From: Thermus scotoductus DSM 8553 | GTDB taxonomy: Bacteria > Deinococcota > Deinococci > Deinococcales > Thermaceae | Length of the DNA stretch: 53,682 nt | Reading direction: 5' to 3' | Assembly (NCBI RefSeq): GCF_000381045.1 | Contig: NZ_KB905738.1 | Location: forward strand, 1-53,682 | In this document: positions 16,241-24,969 of the stretch, one piece after another | Layout of the letters: each line of letters begins with the position of its first letter | Numbering within the stretch: position 1 is the first letter of the stretch | The notes under the pieces: model-generated | What the model was told of the DNA's origin: nothing | Database searches by the model: none | What the model saw: only the letters and a program-made list of their open reading frames with translations | Program-made: the position numbers and the translations under genes

Positions 16241-16980
16241 AGGAAGCACCCCTGGTTGAACACTTAGAAGAGCTCAGGTCCCGCATCCTCTGGTCCTTGT
16301 TGACCTGGGTGGTGGGTACGGGGGTGGCCTGGAGTTTTAGGGTCCAGCTTCTGGAGTGGCTGAAGCGGCCCCTGGACCTGGCGGCCCAGCAGAACCACAT
16401 CCAGGTGAACCTCATCGTCTTGGACATCACCGAGCCCTTTTTGGTCTCCTTGAAGGTGGCGGCCTTCGGGGGGCTGGTGTTGGCCCTGCCCTTCATCGTC
16501 TACCAGGTCTGGGCCTTCATCGCTCCTGGGCTTTACGAGCACGAGAAGCGGCTGGCGGTGCCCTTCTTGCTGGGGGCTGGGTTTAGCTTCGCCTTGGGGG
16601 CCCTCTTCGCCTACTACGGCTTTTTGCCCTTCGCCATACCCTTCCTCCTGGGCTTTTTGGGTGAGGTCATCACCCCGCAGATCTCCATCGGCCGCTACAT
16701 GGGCCAGGTCCTCATGATGATGGGGGTCATGGGCCTGGTCTTTGAGATGCCGGTGGTGAGCTACCTCTTGGCCCGCCTGGGGATCCTTTCCTCCACCTTC
16801 CTGGCCCGCAACTGGCGGATCGCCGTGGTCCTGCTCCTCACCCTGGCGGCCCTCATCACCCCCACGGTGGACGTGGTGTCCTTGGCCATCGTTACCGGTC
16901 CCCTATTGGTCCTTTACTGGATCTCCGTGCTGGTGGCCAGGGTGGCGGAGCGGGCCAGGCCCAAGGAAGAAGCCGCTTGA
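16237..16980 (+). CDS. tatC: Twin-arginine translocase subunit TatC
   Basis: A 247-residue, six-helix membrane protein that receives twin-arginine signal peptides. The N-terminal 'PLVEHLEELRSRIL' and the 'FIVYQVWAFIAPGLYEHEKR' loop are diagnostic. It uses a TTG start overlapping the tatA stop. The C-terminal 'VLYWISVLVARVAERARPKEEAA' is the usual cytoplasmic tail. Confidence 0.95.
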   Translation: MKEAPLVEHLEELRSRILWSLLTWVVGTGVAWSFRVQLLEWLKRPLDLAAQQNHIQVNLIVLDITEPFLVSLKVAAFGGLVLALPFIVYQVWAFIAPGLYEHEKRLAVPFLLGAGFSFALGALFAYYGFLPFAIPFLLGFLGEVITPQISIGRYMGQVLMMMGVMGLVFEMPVVSYLLARLGILSSTFLARNWRIAVVLLLTLAALITPTVDVVSLAIVTGPLLVLYWISVLVARVAERARPKEEAA

Positions 16981-17002
16981 CACCCTAAGGGGCTTTGCCC
17001 CA

Positions 17003-17008
17003 TAGAAT
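17003..17008 (+). promoter_or_regulatory. -10 element of the chorismate mutase-DAHP synthase gene
   Basis: TAGAAT, five bases before ATG 17014. A perfect TTGACA (16977-16982) overlaps the tatC TGA stop, but the spacer is 20 bases, longer than optimal, so the -35 assignment is uncertain. Confidence 0.5.
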
Positions 17009-17013
17009 AGCCC

Positions 17014-18078
17014 ATGGACGAGCGCATCCTGGCCCTGCGTAAGGAGGTGGACCGGGTTAACCGGGAAATCCTGCGCCTTCTTTCCGAACGGGGAAGGCTG
17101 GTGCAGGAGATCGGCCGCATCCAGACCGAGCTCGGCCTGCCCCACTACGACCCCAAGCGAGAGGAGGAGATGCTTTCCTACCTCACCGCGGAAAACCCCG
17201 GTCCCTTTCCCCCGGAAACCATCCGAAAGCTTTTCAAGGAGATCTTCAAGGCCAGCCTGGACCTCGAGGAGCGGGAGGACCAGAAGAAGTTCCTCTATTC
17301 CCGCAAATACAAGCCCGAGCCCACCCGGGTGCGGGTGGGGGAGGTGGTCTTCGGGGAGAAGCCCCTCCTCATCGCCGGACCCTGCTCCATCGAGTCCGAG
17401 GAGCAGATGATGGAAACCGCCCGCTTCCTTTCCGCCAAGGGAGTCAAGGTCCTAAGGGGCGGGGCCTTCAAGCCCAGGACCAGCCCCTATGGCTTCCAGG
17501 GCCTGGGGGTGGAGGGGCTGAAGCTTGGCCGCAAGGCGGCGGAAGCTTTTGGCATGGTTTTCGTCACCGAGGTCATGGATACCCGGGACGTGGAGGTGGT
17601 GGCGGAATACGCGGATATCCTCCAAATCGGGGCCCGGAACATGCAGAACTTCGCCCTCCTCAAGGAGGTGGGGCGCTCGGGTAAGCCCGTCCTTCTCAAG
17701 AGGGGGCTTTCCGCCACCATGGAGGAGTGGTTCTATGCCGCCGAGTACATCCTGAGCCAGGGCAATGAGCAGGTCATCCTGGCGGAAAGGGGAATCCGCA
17801 CCTTTGAGCGCTGGACGCGGAACACCCTGGACCTCTCCGCCGTGGCCTTGGCCAAGCAGGAAACCCACCTGCCTGTAGTGGTGGATGTGACCCACGCCGC
17901 CGGGCGCACGGATCTTCTTGCTCCCCTGGCCCGGGCGGCCTTGGCGGTGGGGGCGGATGGGGTGCACGTGGAGGTCCACCCCAACCCCAAGGTGGCCCTT
18001 TCCGACAACCAGCAGCAGATGGACTTCCGTCAGTTTGAGGAATTCCTTAAGGCCATAGAGGACCTTCTAGGGGCGTGA
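17014..18078 (+). CDS. Chorismate mutase-DAHP synthase fusion (first step of the shikimate pathway)
   Basis: A 354-residue bifunctional enzyme. Residues 1-90 are an AroQ-type chorismate mutase ('LRKEVDRVNREILRLLSERG..VQEIGRIQ'). After a linker, residues about 105-354 are a type I-beta DAHP synthase ('PLLIAGPCSIES', 'LRGGAFKPRTSPYGFQGLG', 'DVTHAAGR', 'VEVHPNP', 'SDNQQQMDF') that condenses PEP and erythrose 4-phosphate. In such fusions the mutase domain usually serves as an allosteric sensor of prephenate or chorismate. It has its own -10 element and is followed directly by a ferredoxin gene whose ATG abuts its TGA. Confidence 0.95.
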   Translation: MDERILALRKEVDRVNREILRLLSERGRLVQEIGRIQTELGLPHYDPKREEEMLSYLTAENPGPFPPETIRKLFKEIFKASLDLEEREDQKKFLYSRKYKPEPTRVRVGEVVFGEKPLLIAGPCSIESEEQMMETARFLSAKGVKVLRGGAFKPRTSPYGFQGLGVEGLKLGRKAAEAFGMVFVTEVMDTRDVEVVAEYADILQIGARNMQNFALLKEVGRSGKPVLLKRGLSATMEEWFYAAEYILSQGNEQVILAERGIRTFERWTRNTLDLSAVALAKQETHLPVVVDVTHAAGRTDLLAPLARAALAVGADGVHVEVHPNPKVALSDNQQQMDFRQFEEFLKAIEDLLGA

Positions 18079-19020
18079 ATGGGCTTCTTGGATAACCTTC
18101 TGAACGCCTTCCTCAAGGCCACGGACCCCAGGCCCCGCTACACGGAGGCTCGTTGTCTCCTCTACAAGAACAGCGTGGGGGGGTGCGACCGCTGCTACCA
18201 GGCCTGCCCCAAGGGAGCGGTGCGCCTGGAAAGCTTCCGGGTGGAGCTGGACGAGGTGCTCTGCACCGGGTGCGGCCTCTGCACGGGGGTCTGCCCTGGG
18301 GTGGCCCTGGAGTATCCCTTGGGAGGCATCCAGGAGGCCCTGATCCGGGGCAAGGGGCAGATCCGTTGCTCCAAGGCCGAGGGCAAGGGGGAGGAGGTGT
18401 TGTGCCTGGGCCGCCTGACCCCGGGGCTTTTGGCGGAGGCGGGTAGCCGTTTCGGGAAGGTGGTCTTGGCCCGGGGGGATTGCGCCTCCTGTAGGATCGG
18501 GGGGCCTGCGGTGCCCGAGCACCTGGAAAGGATGGTGGAGGAGGCCCAGCGCTACCACCCTGTGGAGGTGGAGGTCCTGCAAGGGGAGCTTCCCGGGGAG
18601 AAGGTGGGGCGGCGGGAGCTCTTCCAGGCCCTTTTGGGAAGCGCCAAGCGCACCGCCGCCGACCTGGTGCCGGAGCTTCCCCTTCCTGCCCCGGAGGAGG
18701 AAAAGGGTATGCCGGCGGAGCTTCGCCTGCGCCTTTTGGCGGCCAGGCGGGCTTCCGAGGTGCGCTGGCCCAGGATCCTGGTGGAGGAGGGATGCACCCT
18801 TTGCCCGGTGTGCACCAACGTCTGCCCCACGGAGGCGGTCTATAGGGTGCGGGAGGGGGAGGAGTATGTCCTCAGGCTCAAGGTGGAGGCCTGCACGGGC
18901 TGTGGGGCCTGTGTGGAAAGCTGCCCGCCCCAGGTGATCCGCCTCGAGGAGGCGGGTAAGGAGGAGCTTTTCCAGGAGCTGGAGCTTTACCGGGGGAAGC
19001 CCCCCTGGTACGACCTGTAG
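18079..19020 (+). CDS. Polyferredoxin-like protein with four [4Fe-4S] motifs
   Basis: A 313-residue iron-sulfur protein. N-terminal clusters use C26/C36-x2-C39-x3-C43 and C62-x2-C65-x2-C68-x3-C72. The C-terminal pair is 'CTLCPVCTNVCP' and 'CTGCGACVESCPP'. The central 150 residues hold extra cysteines ('RCSKAEGKGEEVLCLGRL', 'GDCASCRIGG') and look like a degenerate electron-transfer domain. I do not recognise a named family. It begins at the base after the upstream stop, so it is probably cotranscribed with the DAHP synthase gene, though a functional link is not evident. Its TAG stop is also the start of the next gene's -10 box. Confidence 0.85.
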   Translation: MGFLDNLLNAFLKATDPRPRYTEARCLLYKNSVGGCDRCYQACPKGAVRLESFRVELDEVLCTGCGLCTGVCPGVALEYPLGGIQEALIRGKGQIRCSKAEGKGEEVLCLGRLTPGLLAEAGSRFGKVVLARGDCASCRIGGPAVPEHLERMVEEAQRYHPVEVEVLQGELPGEKVGRRELFQALLGSAKRTAADLVPELPLPAPEEEKGMPAELRLRLLAARRASEVRWPRILVEEGCTLCPVCTNVCPTEAVYRVREGEEYVLRLKVEACTGCGACVESCPPQVIRLEEAGKEELFQELELYRGKPPWYDL

Positions 19021-19023
19021 AAT
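19018..19023 (+). promoter_or_regulatory. -10 element built on the ferredoxin stop codon
   Basis: The ferredoxin TAG stop (19018-19020) is the first half of TAGAAT (19018-19023). The epimerase ATG 19030 follows after six bases. Confidence 0.5.
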
Positions 19024-19029
19024 CCTCCC

Positions 19030-19431
19030 ATGCGGCTGCACCACGTGGGCATTGCGGTGGAGGACTTAGAGGAGGCCAAGGCCCGTTACGGGCTTTTGGG
19101 CTTTGGCGTGGTGGCGGAAGGGGAGGTGGCCTCCCAGGGGGTGCGGGTGGCCCTGCTCCGGGGGGAAGGGGAGACCCTTCTGGAGCTCCTCGCCCCCTTG
19201 GGGCCGGATACCCCGGTGGGGCGCTTTCTGGCCAAGCGGGGCCCTGGGCTTCATCACCTGGCCTTTGCCACCTCCCGGATTGAGGAGGAGCTTGCCCGGC
19301 TGAAGGGGGTGGGAGCCAGGCTCATCGACGAGGTCCCCCGGCCGGGTTTTGGCGGGCACCGGGTGGCCTTCCTCCACCCCGGCTTTGGCCTCGGGGTGCT
19401 TTGGGAACTGGTGGAGACGGAGGGTGCGTAG
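19030..19431 (+). CDS. mce: Methylmalonyl-CoA epimerase
   Basis: A 133-residue protein of the glyoxalase/VOC fold that interconverts the (R) and (S) forms of methylmalonyl-CoA. Two beta-alpha-beta-beta-beta modules are visible. Metal ligands match H5 ('LHHVGIAV'), E52 ('LLELLAP'), H75/H76 ('GLHHLAF') and E126 ('LWELVE'). Length is normal. No methylmalonyl-CoA mutase gene is nearby, so it acts with partners elsewhere. The stop overlaps the start of the VanZ gene by 8 bp. Confidence 0.9.
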   Translation: MRLHHVGIAVEDLEEAKARYGLLGFGVVAEGEVASQGVRVALLRGEGETLLELLAPLGPDTPVGRFLAKRGPGLHHLAFATSRIEEELARLKGVGARLIDEVPRPGFGGHRVAFLHPGFGLGVLWELVETEGA

Positions 19432-19810
19432 GCCAGGGTTCCGCTGGGTGCCGGCCCTCCTCGCCCTGGGGGAGATGGGGCTACTCTGGTGGCTTTCGGA
19501 CCAGCCCGCCACCGGGATGGGCCTGCCCCATCCCTGGGACAAGGGTGCCCATTTCCTGGCCTACGGGCTTTTGGGCTTCCTCCTGGGGGTGGCCTTCGGG
19601 GATTTCCGTCCCGCCCTCCTCCTGGCCGCCCTCTACGGGGTGGTGGACGAGTGGCACCAAAGCTGGGTTCCCGGACGGGAGGCCTTCGGCTGGGACCTTG
19701 TGGCGGACTTTCTAGGAGCTTGTCTGGGGGCTAGGTGGGGGGGTAGATGGGGAGCTCCAGGAGCCTTCCGCCCTTGGCGGAGGCGGCCAGGAGGATGGCC
19801 TCGGCGATGA
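19424..19810 (+). CDS. VanZ-like membrane protein
   Basis: A 128-residue protein with three to four membrane helices and the VanZ signatures 'WDKGAHFLAYGLLGFLLG' and 'DEWHQSWVPGREAFGWDLVADFLGACLG'. The GTG at 19424 overlaps the epimerase stop and begins at the usual position (RRPGFRWVPALL). VanZ-like proteins are envelope-associated with no settled function. The Arg/Pro/Gly-rich last 25 residues are encoded opposite the 3' end of the SDR gene (80 bp convergent overlap) and do not look like family sequence, suggesting an ancestral stop was lost. Confidence 0.8.
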   Translation: MRRPGFRWVPALLALGEMGLLWWLSDQPATGMGLPHPWDKGAHFLAYGLLGFLLGVAFGDFRPALLLAALYGVVDEWHQSWVPGREAFGWDLVADFLGACLGARWGGRWGAPGAFRPWRRRPGGWPRR

Positions 19811-20414
19811 GTTCCGGGGCGATCCAGCGGCTGGGGTCGGCCTCCGGCATGGCCTTCCGGTTGGCCTCGGTGTCCAGGGTACCCATGGGGTAGACGAGGA
19901 GGAAGCGCACTCCCTGCACCTCCCCCTGGAGGGAGCGGATGAGGCTGGCCAAGGCGGTCTTGGCCATGGTGTAGAGGGCTTTTCCTGGGCCGGCCCCCGT
20001 CCAGGCGGGGCCGGCGGCGATGGCGGCGAAAAACCCCTCGCCTCGAGCCTCCAGGTAGGGCAGGGTGGCCTTGAGGAGGTTGAAGGTGGTGCGCAGGTTC
20101 AGGTCCAGAAGCCAGTCGTAAAGCCCGGGGTCCGAGTCCAAAAAGCGCCCGGCGGCGAACCCGCCCACGGTGTGCACCACCCCGAAAAGGGGAGCCTCCC
20201 GCTCCACGAAGCGGGCCAAGGCCTCGGCCTCCTCCAGCCGGGTGAGGTCGGCCACAAAGGTCTTGGCCCCGTAGGCCCGGGCCCGTTCCGCCATCCGTTC
20301 CTCCCGGGGGTCGGAGAGGAAAAGCCGGGCCCCGGCGCGGTGCAGGGCGGGGATCACCGCCCGGGCCAAGGCCCCCCCGGCCCCCGTGACCAAGAAGGCT
20401 TTACCTTGGAGCAT
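19731..20414 (-). CDS. SDR family oxidoreductase, variant nucleotide motif
   Basis: A 227-residue Rossmann protein. The cofactor loop is 'VTGAGGALARA' rather than TGxxxGIG. The YxxxK pair is in 'ALYTMAKTALASLI'. The region of the catalytic Ser reads 'FFAAIAAGPAW', so the usual Ser appears to be Ala, which could weaken dehydrogenase activity. Substrate unknown. It has its own -10 element embedded in the end of the upstream lipoprotein gene, yet is in line with the lpt-like operon. Confidence 0.82.
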   Translation of the reverse strand: MLQGKAFLVTGAGGALARAVIPALHRAGARLFLSDPREERMAERARAYGAKTFVADLTRLEEAEALARFVEREAPLFGVVHTVGGFAAGRFLDSDPGLYDWLLDLNLRTTFNLLKATLPYLEARGEGFFAAIAAGPAWTGAGPGKALYTMAKTALASLIRSLQGEVQGVRFLLVYPMGTLDTEANRKAMPEADPSRWIAPELIAEAILLAASAKGGRLLELPIYPPT

Positions 20415-20417
20415 GCC

Positions 20418-21419
20418 TCATTCTACCGGGATGAAGGCCAAGGTGGTGGGACTGAAGCCCAGGTTCAGGCTCCGCAGGAAAAGGGGCGGGGAGGGTACCA
20501 GATCGTAGACCTCCAGGGCCTGCCCCTGGACCAGGTAAAGGTAGCCATCCTGGCCCACGAGCCCGGCTGTATAGGTGTGGAACTGCCGCTGCACGGGGGA
20601 CTCCCGGGGAAAGAGCACCTGGAATCCTTGCCCATAGGCCACCCCTCCCCCCACGGGATCCAGGGCCAGGCGGCTAGGCCGGGGAAAATCCGCCAGAACC
20701 TTGCGGCTTGAGAGGGACTCGCCTTCCAGGGTGTAAAGCCGTACCTCGGCCAGGGTGGCGGCAAGCCCGAGAAGCCGTCCCTGAAGGCGGTCCGGCTGAA
20801 GGTCATAGGGTCCTTGGTCCGCCTGGGGGTCCAGGGATTTCTCCAGGCTGGGGGTGCCGGTGGGATTCAGGGCAGGACGGTAGCCCAGGGCTTGCCGGCT
20901 CATATAGGCCAGGAGTTCCTGCCCCCCTTGGGGGAAAAGGGCCAGGCGTACCCCGGAGGGAAGGCCCGTGAGGTCCGCTTCTTCCAGATTCCCTGAGGCA
21001 TCCAGGCTCCAGAGGAAGGCCCGGGTGGCGTTTGGACAGTGGGCCAAAAGCCGGTTTTGGCCAAGGCGGAGATACCCCCCTGTGCAGTCCACCCCGGGTG
21101 GGAGGTTGGCCGTGGTGGGGGAGGCCTGGGGTGCTCCGTTTTCGCTAAAGCCCTGGGTGGAGTAGGCCTCGAGGCGGTCCGGGAAGAGAAGGTAAAGCCT
21201 TCGAAAGGCGTTGGAGTTGGCCAGGTCCTGAAGGCCTGGGGTAGACCAGGTGGCCACGGGGCTTGCCGCGCCCGCCTGGAGGTCCCGGGCCCGGAAGAAG
21301 CGCACCTCCCCCTCCCCTCCCATGGCCACCAGGGCGGGCAGGGGAGGCTCCTGGCTTCCCGTGCAGGCGCTTAAGGCAAGGGCCAAGAGGGCTAGGGATA
21401 GGGGCCAAAGCTTTTTCAC
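20418..21419 (-). CDS. Lipoprotein at the end of the lpt-like operon
   Basis: A 333-residue protein with a lipoprotein signal (VKKLWPLSLALLALALSAC, lipid-modified Cys at 19). The mature part has repeated short beta segments ('LRLGQNRLLAHCPNAT', 'YLYLVQGQALEVYDL') that resemble a beta-propeller. The frame is open about 370 bases further upstream, but GTG 21419 is chosen because it overlaps the lptD-like stop (GTGA) and begins a perfect signal peptide. Its place after lptF-lptG-lptD suggests a structural partner analogous in position to LptE, although there is no sequence likeness. Confidence 0.82.
   Translation of the reverse strand: MKKLWPLSLALLALALSACTGSQEPPLPALVAMGGEGEVRFFRARDLQAGAASPVATWSTPGLQDLANSNAFRRLYLLFPDRLEAYSTQGFSENGAPQASPTTANLPPGVDCTGGYLRLGQNRLLAHCPNATRAFLWSLDASGNLEEADLTGLPSGVRLALFPQGGQELLAYMSRQALGYRPALNPTGTPSLEKSLDPQADQGPYDLQPDRLQGRLLGLAATLAEVRLYTLEGESLSSRKVLADFPRPSRLALDPVGGGVAYGQGFQVLFPRESPVQRQFHTYTAGLVGQDGYLYLVQGQALEVYDLVPSPPLFLRSLNLGFSPTTLAFIPVE
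20420..20425 (-). promoter_or_regulatory. -10 element within the lipoprotein stop region
   Basis: Minus-strand TAGAAT (20425-20420) is formed by the last codons GTA-GAA and the T of the TGA stop of the lipoprotein gene. The SDR ATG at 20414 follows after five bases (GAGGC). Confidence 0.45.
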
Positions 21420-23929
21420 CGGCCACCTCCCAACTTCACGCCCTCCTCGGAAAGGAGAAGCCCTGCCGCCTGTCCCCCGTAGAGGAAGGCCAGGCCCACG
21501 CTCCCCTTGGCGGCGTCCAGGGTGAAGCGCATGGCCCAGCAACACCGGTCCAGGACCAGGATGAAGCGGGGTTTTAAGGGTTCTCCGGGAAGGTTTTGCG
21601 TGAGAAGGGCCGCCAGGTGGAGCTTGGTGTTTTCCCTGCCCAGGAAGGTGAGGGTGGGTCCGAAGCTGCGTAAGGCCAGGCCGTAGCCCTCGGGGGTTTG
21701 CGGCCTTCGGGTGTAGGTGAGGCTTCCCGAGAGGGAAAGCCCGGGGATGGCTCCTTCCCCCGCCTCGTCCGCGGGCACGGGCTTCCAAAGCTCCATGCCG
21801 CCGCTGAAGGTGGCGTCCTTGAGGTAGATGTCCTTATCCTCCACCTCGGGCAGGTGCAGGTTGGCGTTTAGGCGGAAGCCCACCTCGGGGAGGGCCTGGG
21901 TCAAGCCCAGGCGCAGGTTGGTGGCCCGGAAGCCCTCCTGGTACCGTCCGGAAAGCTCCAGGTCCAATAGGGGTCCCGGAACGGCCCCAAAGCGGTAGCC
22001 CAGGGCGTAGCCCAGGGCCTTGGGATCCAGGGTGGTCCGCAAGGAGAGGCTTTCCGGACCGAGGATGGCCTGGCCTTGCAGGGCCAGGGTGTCCACCTCC
22101 CAGTCCCGCCGGCCTTGCAGGGTGTAGGCTGTAACTCCCTCCCGCAGGGCATAGGTGAGGTCGGTGGTGAGGGCTCCCTTGCCGTTCAGGTCGTGACGGT
22201 GGGTGAGGTTGAGGCTTCCTCCGGGAAGGGCATAGCCTGCTTGCAGGAGGAGGGGGTCAAAGAGGGCCTTCGGGTGGTCGAAGCGGAGGCTAGCTTTGAG
22301 GGAGAGGGGATAAGGGGTGAAGCCCGCCTCGAGGCGGGTTTCCAAGGGGCCTTCCCCCTCGAGGCCCCGCTTGTGCCCCACCGTGAGGCTGTAGCCTTGG
22401 TCCTGCAGGAGGACCTGGGCCTCCAGGGGGAGGTACCTTTCCTCCTCCAGGTTCCTGCCCGCCTTCAGGCTCAAGGAAAGGGGTCTTTCCTGGAAACCCA
22501 GGGCCAAGGTGGCCTGGTGGCTTCGCCTTTGGGGTAGGGCGTCAAAGCGAAAGGGGGTTTCCCCCTCCTGGACGCTTCGGGCATAGCCCACCTCCACGCT
22601 GAATCCCCCCAGGCTTTGCCGCAGGCTGGCCGAGGTGGTCCAGTCCACCTGCCGCTCGCGCTCCCCATCGGGGTTTTGTGTGGTGTAGTAAAACCCCCGG
22701 AAGCGGTTCTCGGCCCGGAAGGTGGCCCCGGGCCAGGGGGAGAGGGAAAGGCTTTCGCTATGGGAAAGGAGGGCTCTTCCCGCCTCGGCATAGGGCCCGA
22801 GGGCCCGGGTGGAGCGGTTTAGGGGGTTGGTCTCCGCCAGGTAGCGGCCCAGGACGAAGCTTGCCTGCAGGCTAAAAGGACCTTCCCGGAACACAGGGCT
22901 TTGGGCCTCCACCTCGGGCAGGCGCTGGAGGGTGCGGGGGGGTGGGGTGGCGGGGTCGTGGTCCAGGAAGCCCTCAAGCCTTAGGGCATACCGCCAGTCC
23001 TGGGGGGTAGGGATGCCGGGGAGAAGGGCTTCCAGGCGGAAGCGGGAGATCTTGTCCCGGGTATCGTCCCGCTCCACCAGGGCGCTGAGGGAAAACCCCT
23101 GCCGCTTTAGGGCGTACTCCCCCCGGTACTGGAAGGTGTCCGGGGGAGTGTGGAGGAAAAAGTAGCGCTCCTTGGCCTCCCCGGTGCCGTAGTGGTCAAA
23201 GCCGAAGCCGTAGCCCCGGCCCTGGTAGTAGGAGAGGAGGGTGAATCCCAGGCCGAAGTCGGCCACGTAAGGCAAAGCGGCCTTCAGGTAAAAGCCCCCT
23301 TCGTCCTGGCCCACCTCGAACCGGGGCCGGCGCTCGGAGAGGAAGAGGAGGAGGACGGGAAGCTCCAGAACCGGTTTCTCCTGCACCAGCACCACCACCC
23401 CCCGGGCCACCACCCGGTCCCCTGGGTACAGGACGATCTCCCGGGCGCGGAAGGCGTAGTCGGGTACCTCCTGGCCGCACGAGGCGCAAGGGGTGGCGTA
23501 GCCGTTTTCCAGGAGGATGGCCCCTGCCACCCGCTGGCAAAGGGGGCCGGTGAGCAGGAGGTCCTTGGCCTCGATGCGCACCTCGAGGGCGTCAAAGCTT
23601 TCGTCGGAGAGGTCTATCTGAAGTTCCTCCGCCTCCACAAGCCTTCCCTCCCGGTCCCGGTAGCGCACCCCTTCCGAGAGGAAAAGGAGCTTACGGGTGC
23701 GAAAGTAGGTGGCCCTTCCCGCCTCGATGGCCTCCCCGTCCCGCTCCAGGCGCACGGGGTTTCCCGTGAGCACGTAGACCTCCTCCCCTCCTTCCTGCCT
23801 TAGCTCCAGCTTTTCCGCCTCCAGGATCCTCAACACCTTCTCCTGGGCCAGGGCCAGGGAGAAGAGGAGCAGGACCGCGGCCAGCCCAAAAGTGGCTTTT
23901 CGGATAGCCCCAGGCCAGGGCCGGCTCAC
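21416..23929 (-). CDS. lptD: LptD/OstA-like outer-membrane assembly protein
   Basis: An 837-residue exported protein. The signal peptide ends at 'SLALAQ'. An OstA-type beta-jellyroll (about 30-190) has 'LRILEAEKLELRQEG..YVLTGNPVRLERDG' and the Cys pair 'PCASCGQEVPDYAF'. A long beta-barrel of alternating strands follows, and near the C-terminus 'DRCCWAMRFTLD' matches the conserved Cys-Cys-Trp of LptD, used for inter-domain disulfides. In Proteobacteria LptD inserts LPS in the outer membrane. Thermus is not known to make LPS, so the cargo here is probably another envelope lipid or polymer. The gene overlaps its neighbours on both sides by 4 bp. Confidence 0.9.
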   Translation of the reverse strand: MSRPWPGAIRKATFGLAAVLLLFSLALAQEKVLRILEAEKLELRQEGGEEVYVLTGNPVRLERDGEAIEAGRATYFRTRKLLFLSEGVRYRDREGRLVEAEELQIDLSDESFDALEVRIEAKDLLLTGPLCQRVAGAILLENGYATPCASCGQEVPDYAFRAREIVLYPGDRVVARGVVVLVQEKPVLELPVLLLFLSERRPRFEVGQDEGGFYLKAALPYVADFGLGFTLLSYYQGRGYGFGFDHYGTGEAKERYFFLHTPPDTFQYRGEYALKRQGFSLSALVERDDTRDKISRFRLEALLPGIPTPQDWRYALRLEGFLDHDPATPPPRTLQRLPEVEAQSPVFREGPFSLQASFVLGRYLAETNPLNRSTRALGPYAEAGRALLSHSESLSLSPWPGATFRAENRFRGFYYTTQNPDGERERQVDWTTSASLRQSLGGFSVEVGYARSVQEGETPFRFDALPQRRSHQATLALGFQERPLSLSLKAGRNLEEERYLPLEAQVLLQDQGYSLTVGHKRGLEGEGPLETRLEAGFTPYPLSLKASLRFDHPKALFDPLLLQAGYALPGGSLNLTHRHDLNGKGALTTDLTYALREGVTAYTLQGRRDWEVDTLALQGQAILGPESLSLRTTLDPKALGYALGYRFGAVPGPLLDLELSGRYQEGFRATNLRLGLTQALPEVGFRLNANLHLPEVEDKDIYLKDATFSGGMELWKPVPADEAGEGAIPGLSLSGSLTYTRRPQTPEGYGLALRSFGPTLTFLGRENTKLHLAALLTQNLPGEPLKPRFILVLDRCCWAMRFTLDAAKGSVGLAFLYGGQAAGLLLSEEGVKLGGGR

Positions 23930-24969
23930 CTCCGCCCTCCCAGGAAGAGGAGGAGGCCCAGGATCCCGTAGAACAGGTTGGGCCCCCAGGCGGCCAAAAT
24001 GGGATCCAAGGCGTTTTGCTCCCCCATGATCCGCCCCACGCTCCAGGTGGCGTAGTAGAAGAAGGTGAGGACCGCCACCCCCACAAGCCCCAGGCTCCGG
24101 CTTCCCCCAAGGAGGTAGAAGGCGAGGCCCGTGGCGAAGAGGGCGAAGACCAGGCTGGCCGCCGGCTCGGCGTAGCGGCGGTAGTAGGTGGTGGCCTCGA
24201 GGCCCGCCTTCACCCCCGCCTGCCTAAGCCTCTCCACCTCCCTTTTAAGCTCCCATAGGGTCATGCGGTTGGCGGGGTTTTGCCAGGGCTCAAAGGTTAG
24301 GTCCTTGAGGACCAGCTCCCCGCTTTGGAAGCGGGTTACGGTCCTCGGCCTATCCCCTTCGTAGGTGATCCTTAGGCCCCTTTCCACCCGCAAGACCCCT
24401 CCTTGGAACCTTCCTTCCTCCGCCAAGACCACCTCCTCCCGCGAGAGGATTCTAAGTTTCCCGATTCTATCCCCGGCCACCTCCCCCACGTAGACCACCC
24501 TGCCCTTGGCGTCCTGGAAGGTGGTGCCCGGGGTGAGAAGGGCCCTGGGCCGTTCCAGCACCTGCCTGCGAAGGAGGTCCTGCCCTTGGGCCAGGGCTTT
24601 GGGCACCAGGCTTTCCCCCAAAAGGAAGCCCAAAAGGGCCAGGAGCGCCCCGAGGCCCAAAAGGGGTAAAAGCACGCGTTCCCGCCTTATCCCCAGGGCC
24701 AGGAGGGCCTTGAGCTCCGAGTCCTCGCCCAGGCGGGAGAGGAGGAAGAGTAGAGCGAAGAGGTAGGCCACGGGGGCTCCCCGCACTAGGGCCTCGGGGG
24801 TGCGGTAGAAGAGGTAGAGGAGAAGGGTGTAGGGATCCGCACCCTTGGCCACCAAAGGGGCCAGGACCTCGTAGACCGCCCCGGCCAGGAAGAGAAGGAC
24901 GATGACCGCAAGCCCCAGGCTGAAGTGGGCCAGGACCTCGCGCAGGAGGTAGCGGTCCAGGGTCTTCAT
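23926..24969 (-). CDS. lptG: LptF/LptG family permease
   Basis: A 347-residue membrane protein of the YjgP/YjgQ family, the inner-membrane permease of Lpt-type ABC exporters. It has N-terminal membrane helices ('DRYLLREVLAHFSLGLAVIVLLFLAG' and following), a periplasmic jellyroll (about 135-255: 'GTTFQDAKGRVVYVGEV') and three C-terminal helices. ATG 24969 overlaps the stop of the upstream permease gene (ATGA) and starts the conserved helix; the longer open frame upstream is an artefact. No LptB ATPase gene is in the window. Confidence 0.93.
   Translation of the reverse strand: MKTLDRYLLREVLAHFSLGLAVIVLLFLAGAVYEVLAPLVAKGADPYTLLLYLFYRTPEALVRGAPVAYLFALLFLLSRLGEDSELKALLALGIRRERVLLPLLGLGALLALLGFLLGESLVPKALAQGQDLLRRQVLERPRALLTPGTTFQDAKGRVVYVGEVAGDRIGKLRILSREEVVLAEEGRFQGGVLRVERGLRITYEGDRPRTVTRFQSGELVLKDLTFEPWQNPANRMTLWELKREVERLRQAGVKAGLEATTYYRRYAEPAASLVFALFATGLAFYLLGGSRSLGLVGVAVLTFFYYATWSVGRIMGEQNALDPILAAWGPNLFYGILGLLLFLGGRR

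Noticed and set aside
16977-17008. TTGACA overlapping the tatC stop as a firm -35
   Set aside because: The spacer to TAGAAT is 20 bases, longer than normal; kept only as a possibility.
21420-21788. N-terminal extension of the lpt-operon lipoprotein
   Set aside because: The extension is Arg/Pro/Gly-rich, antisense-like and inside lptD; the GTG at 21419 gives a perfect lipoprotein signal and a 4 bp overlap.
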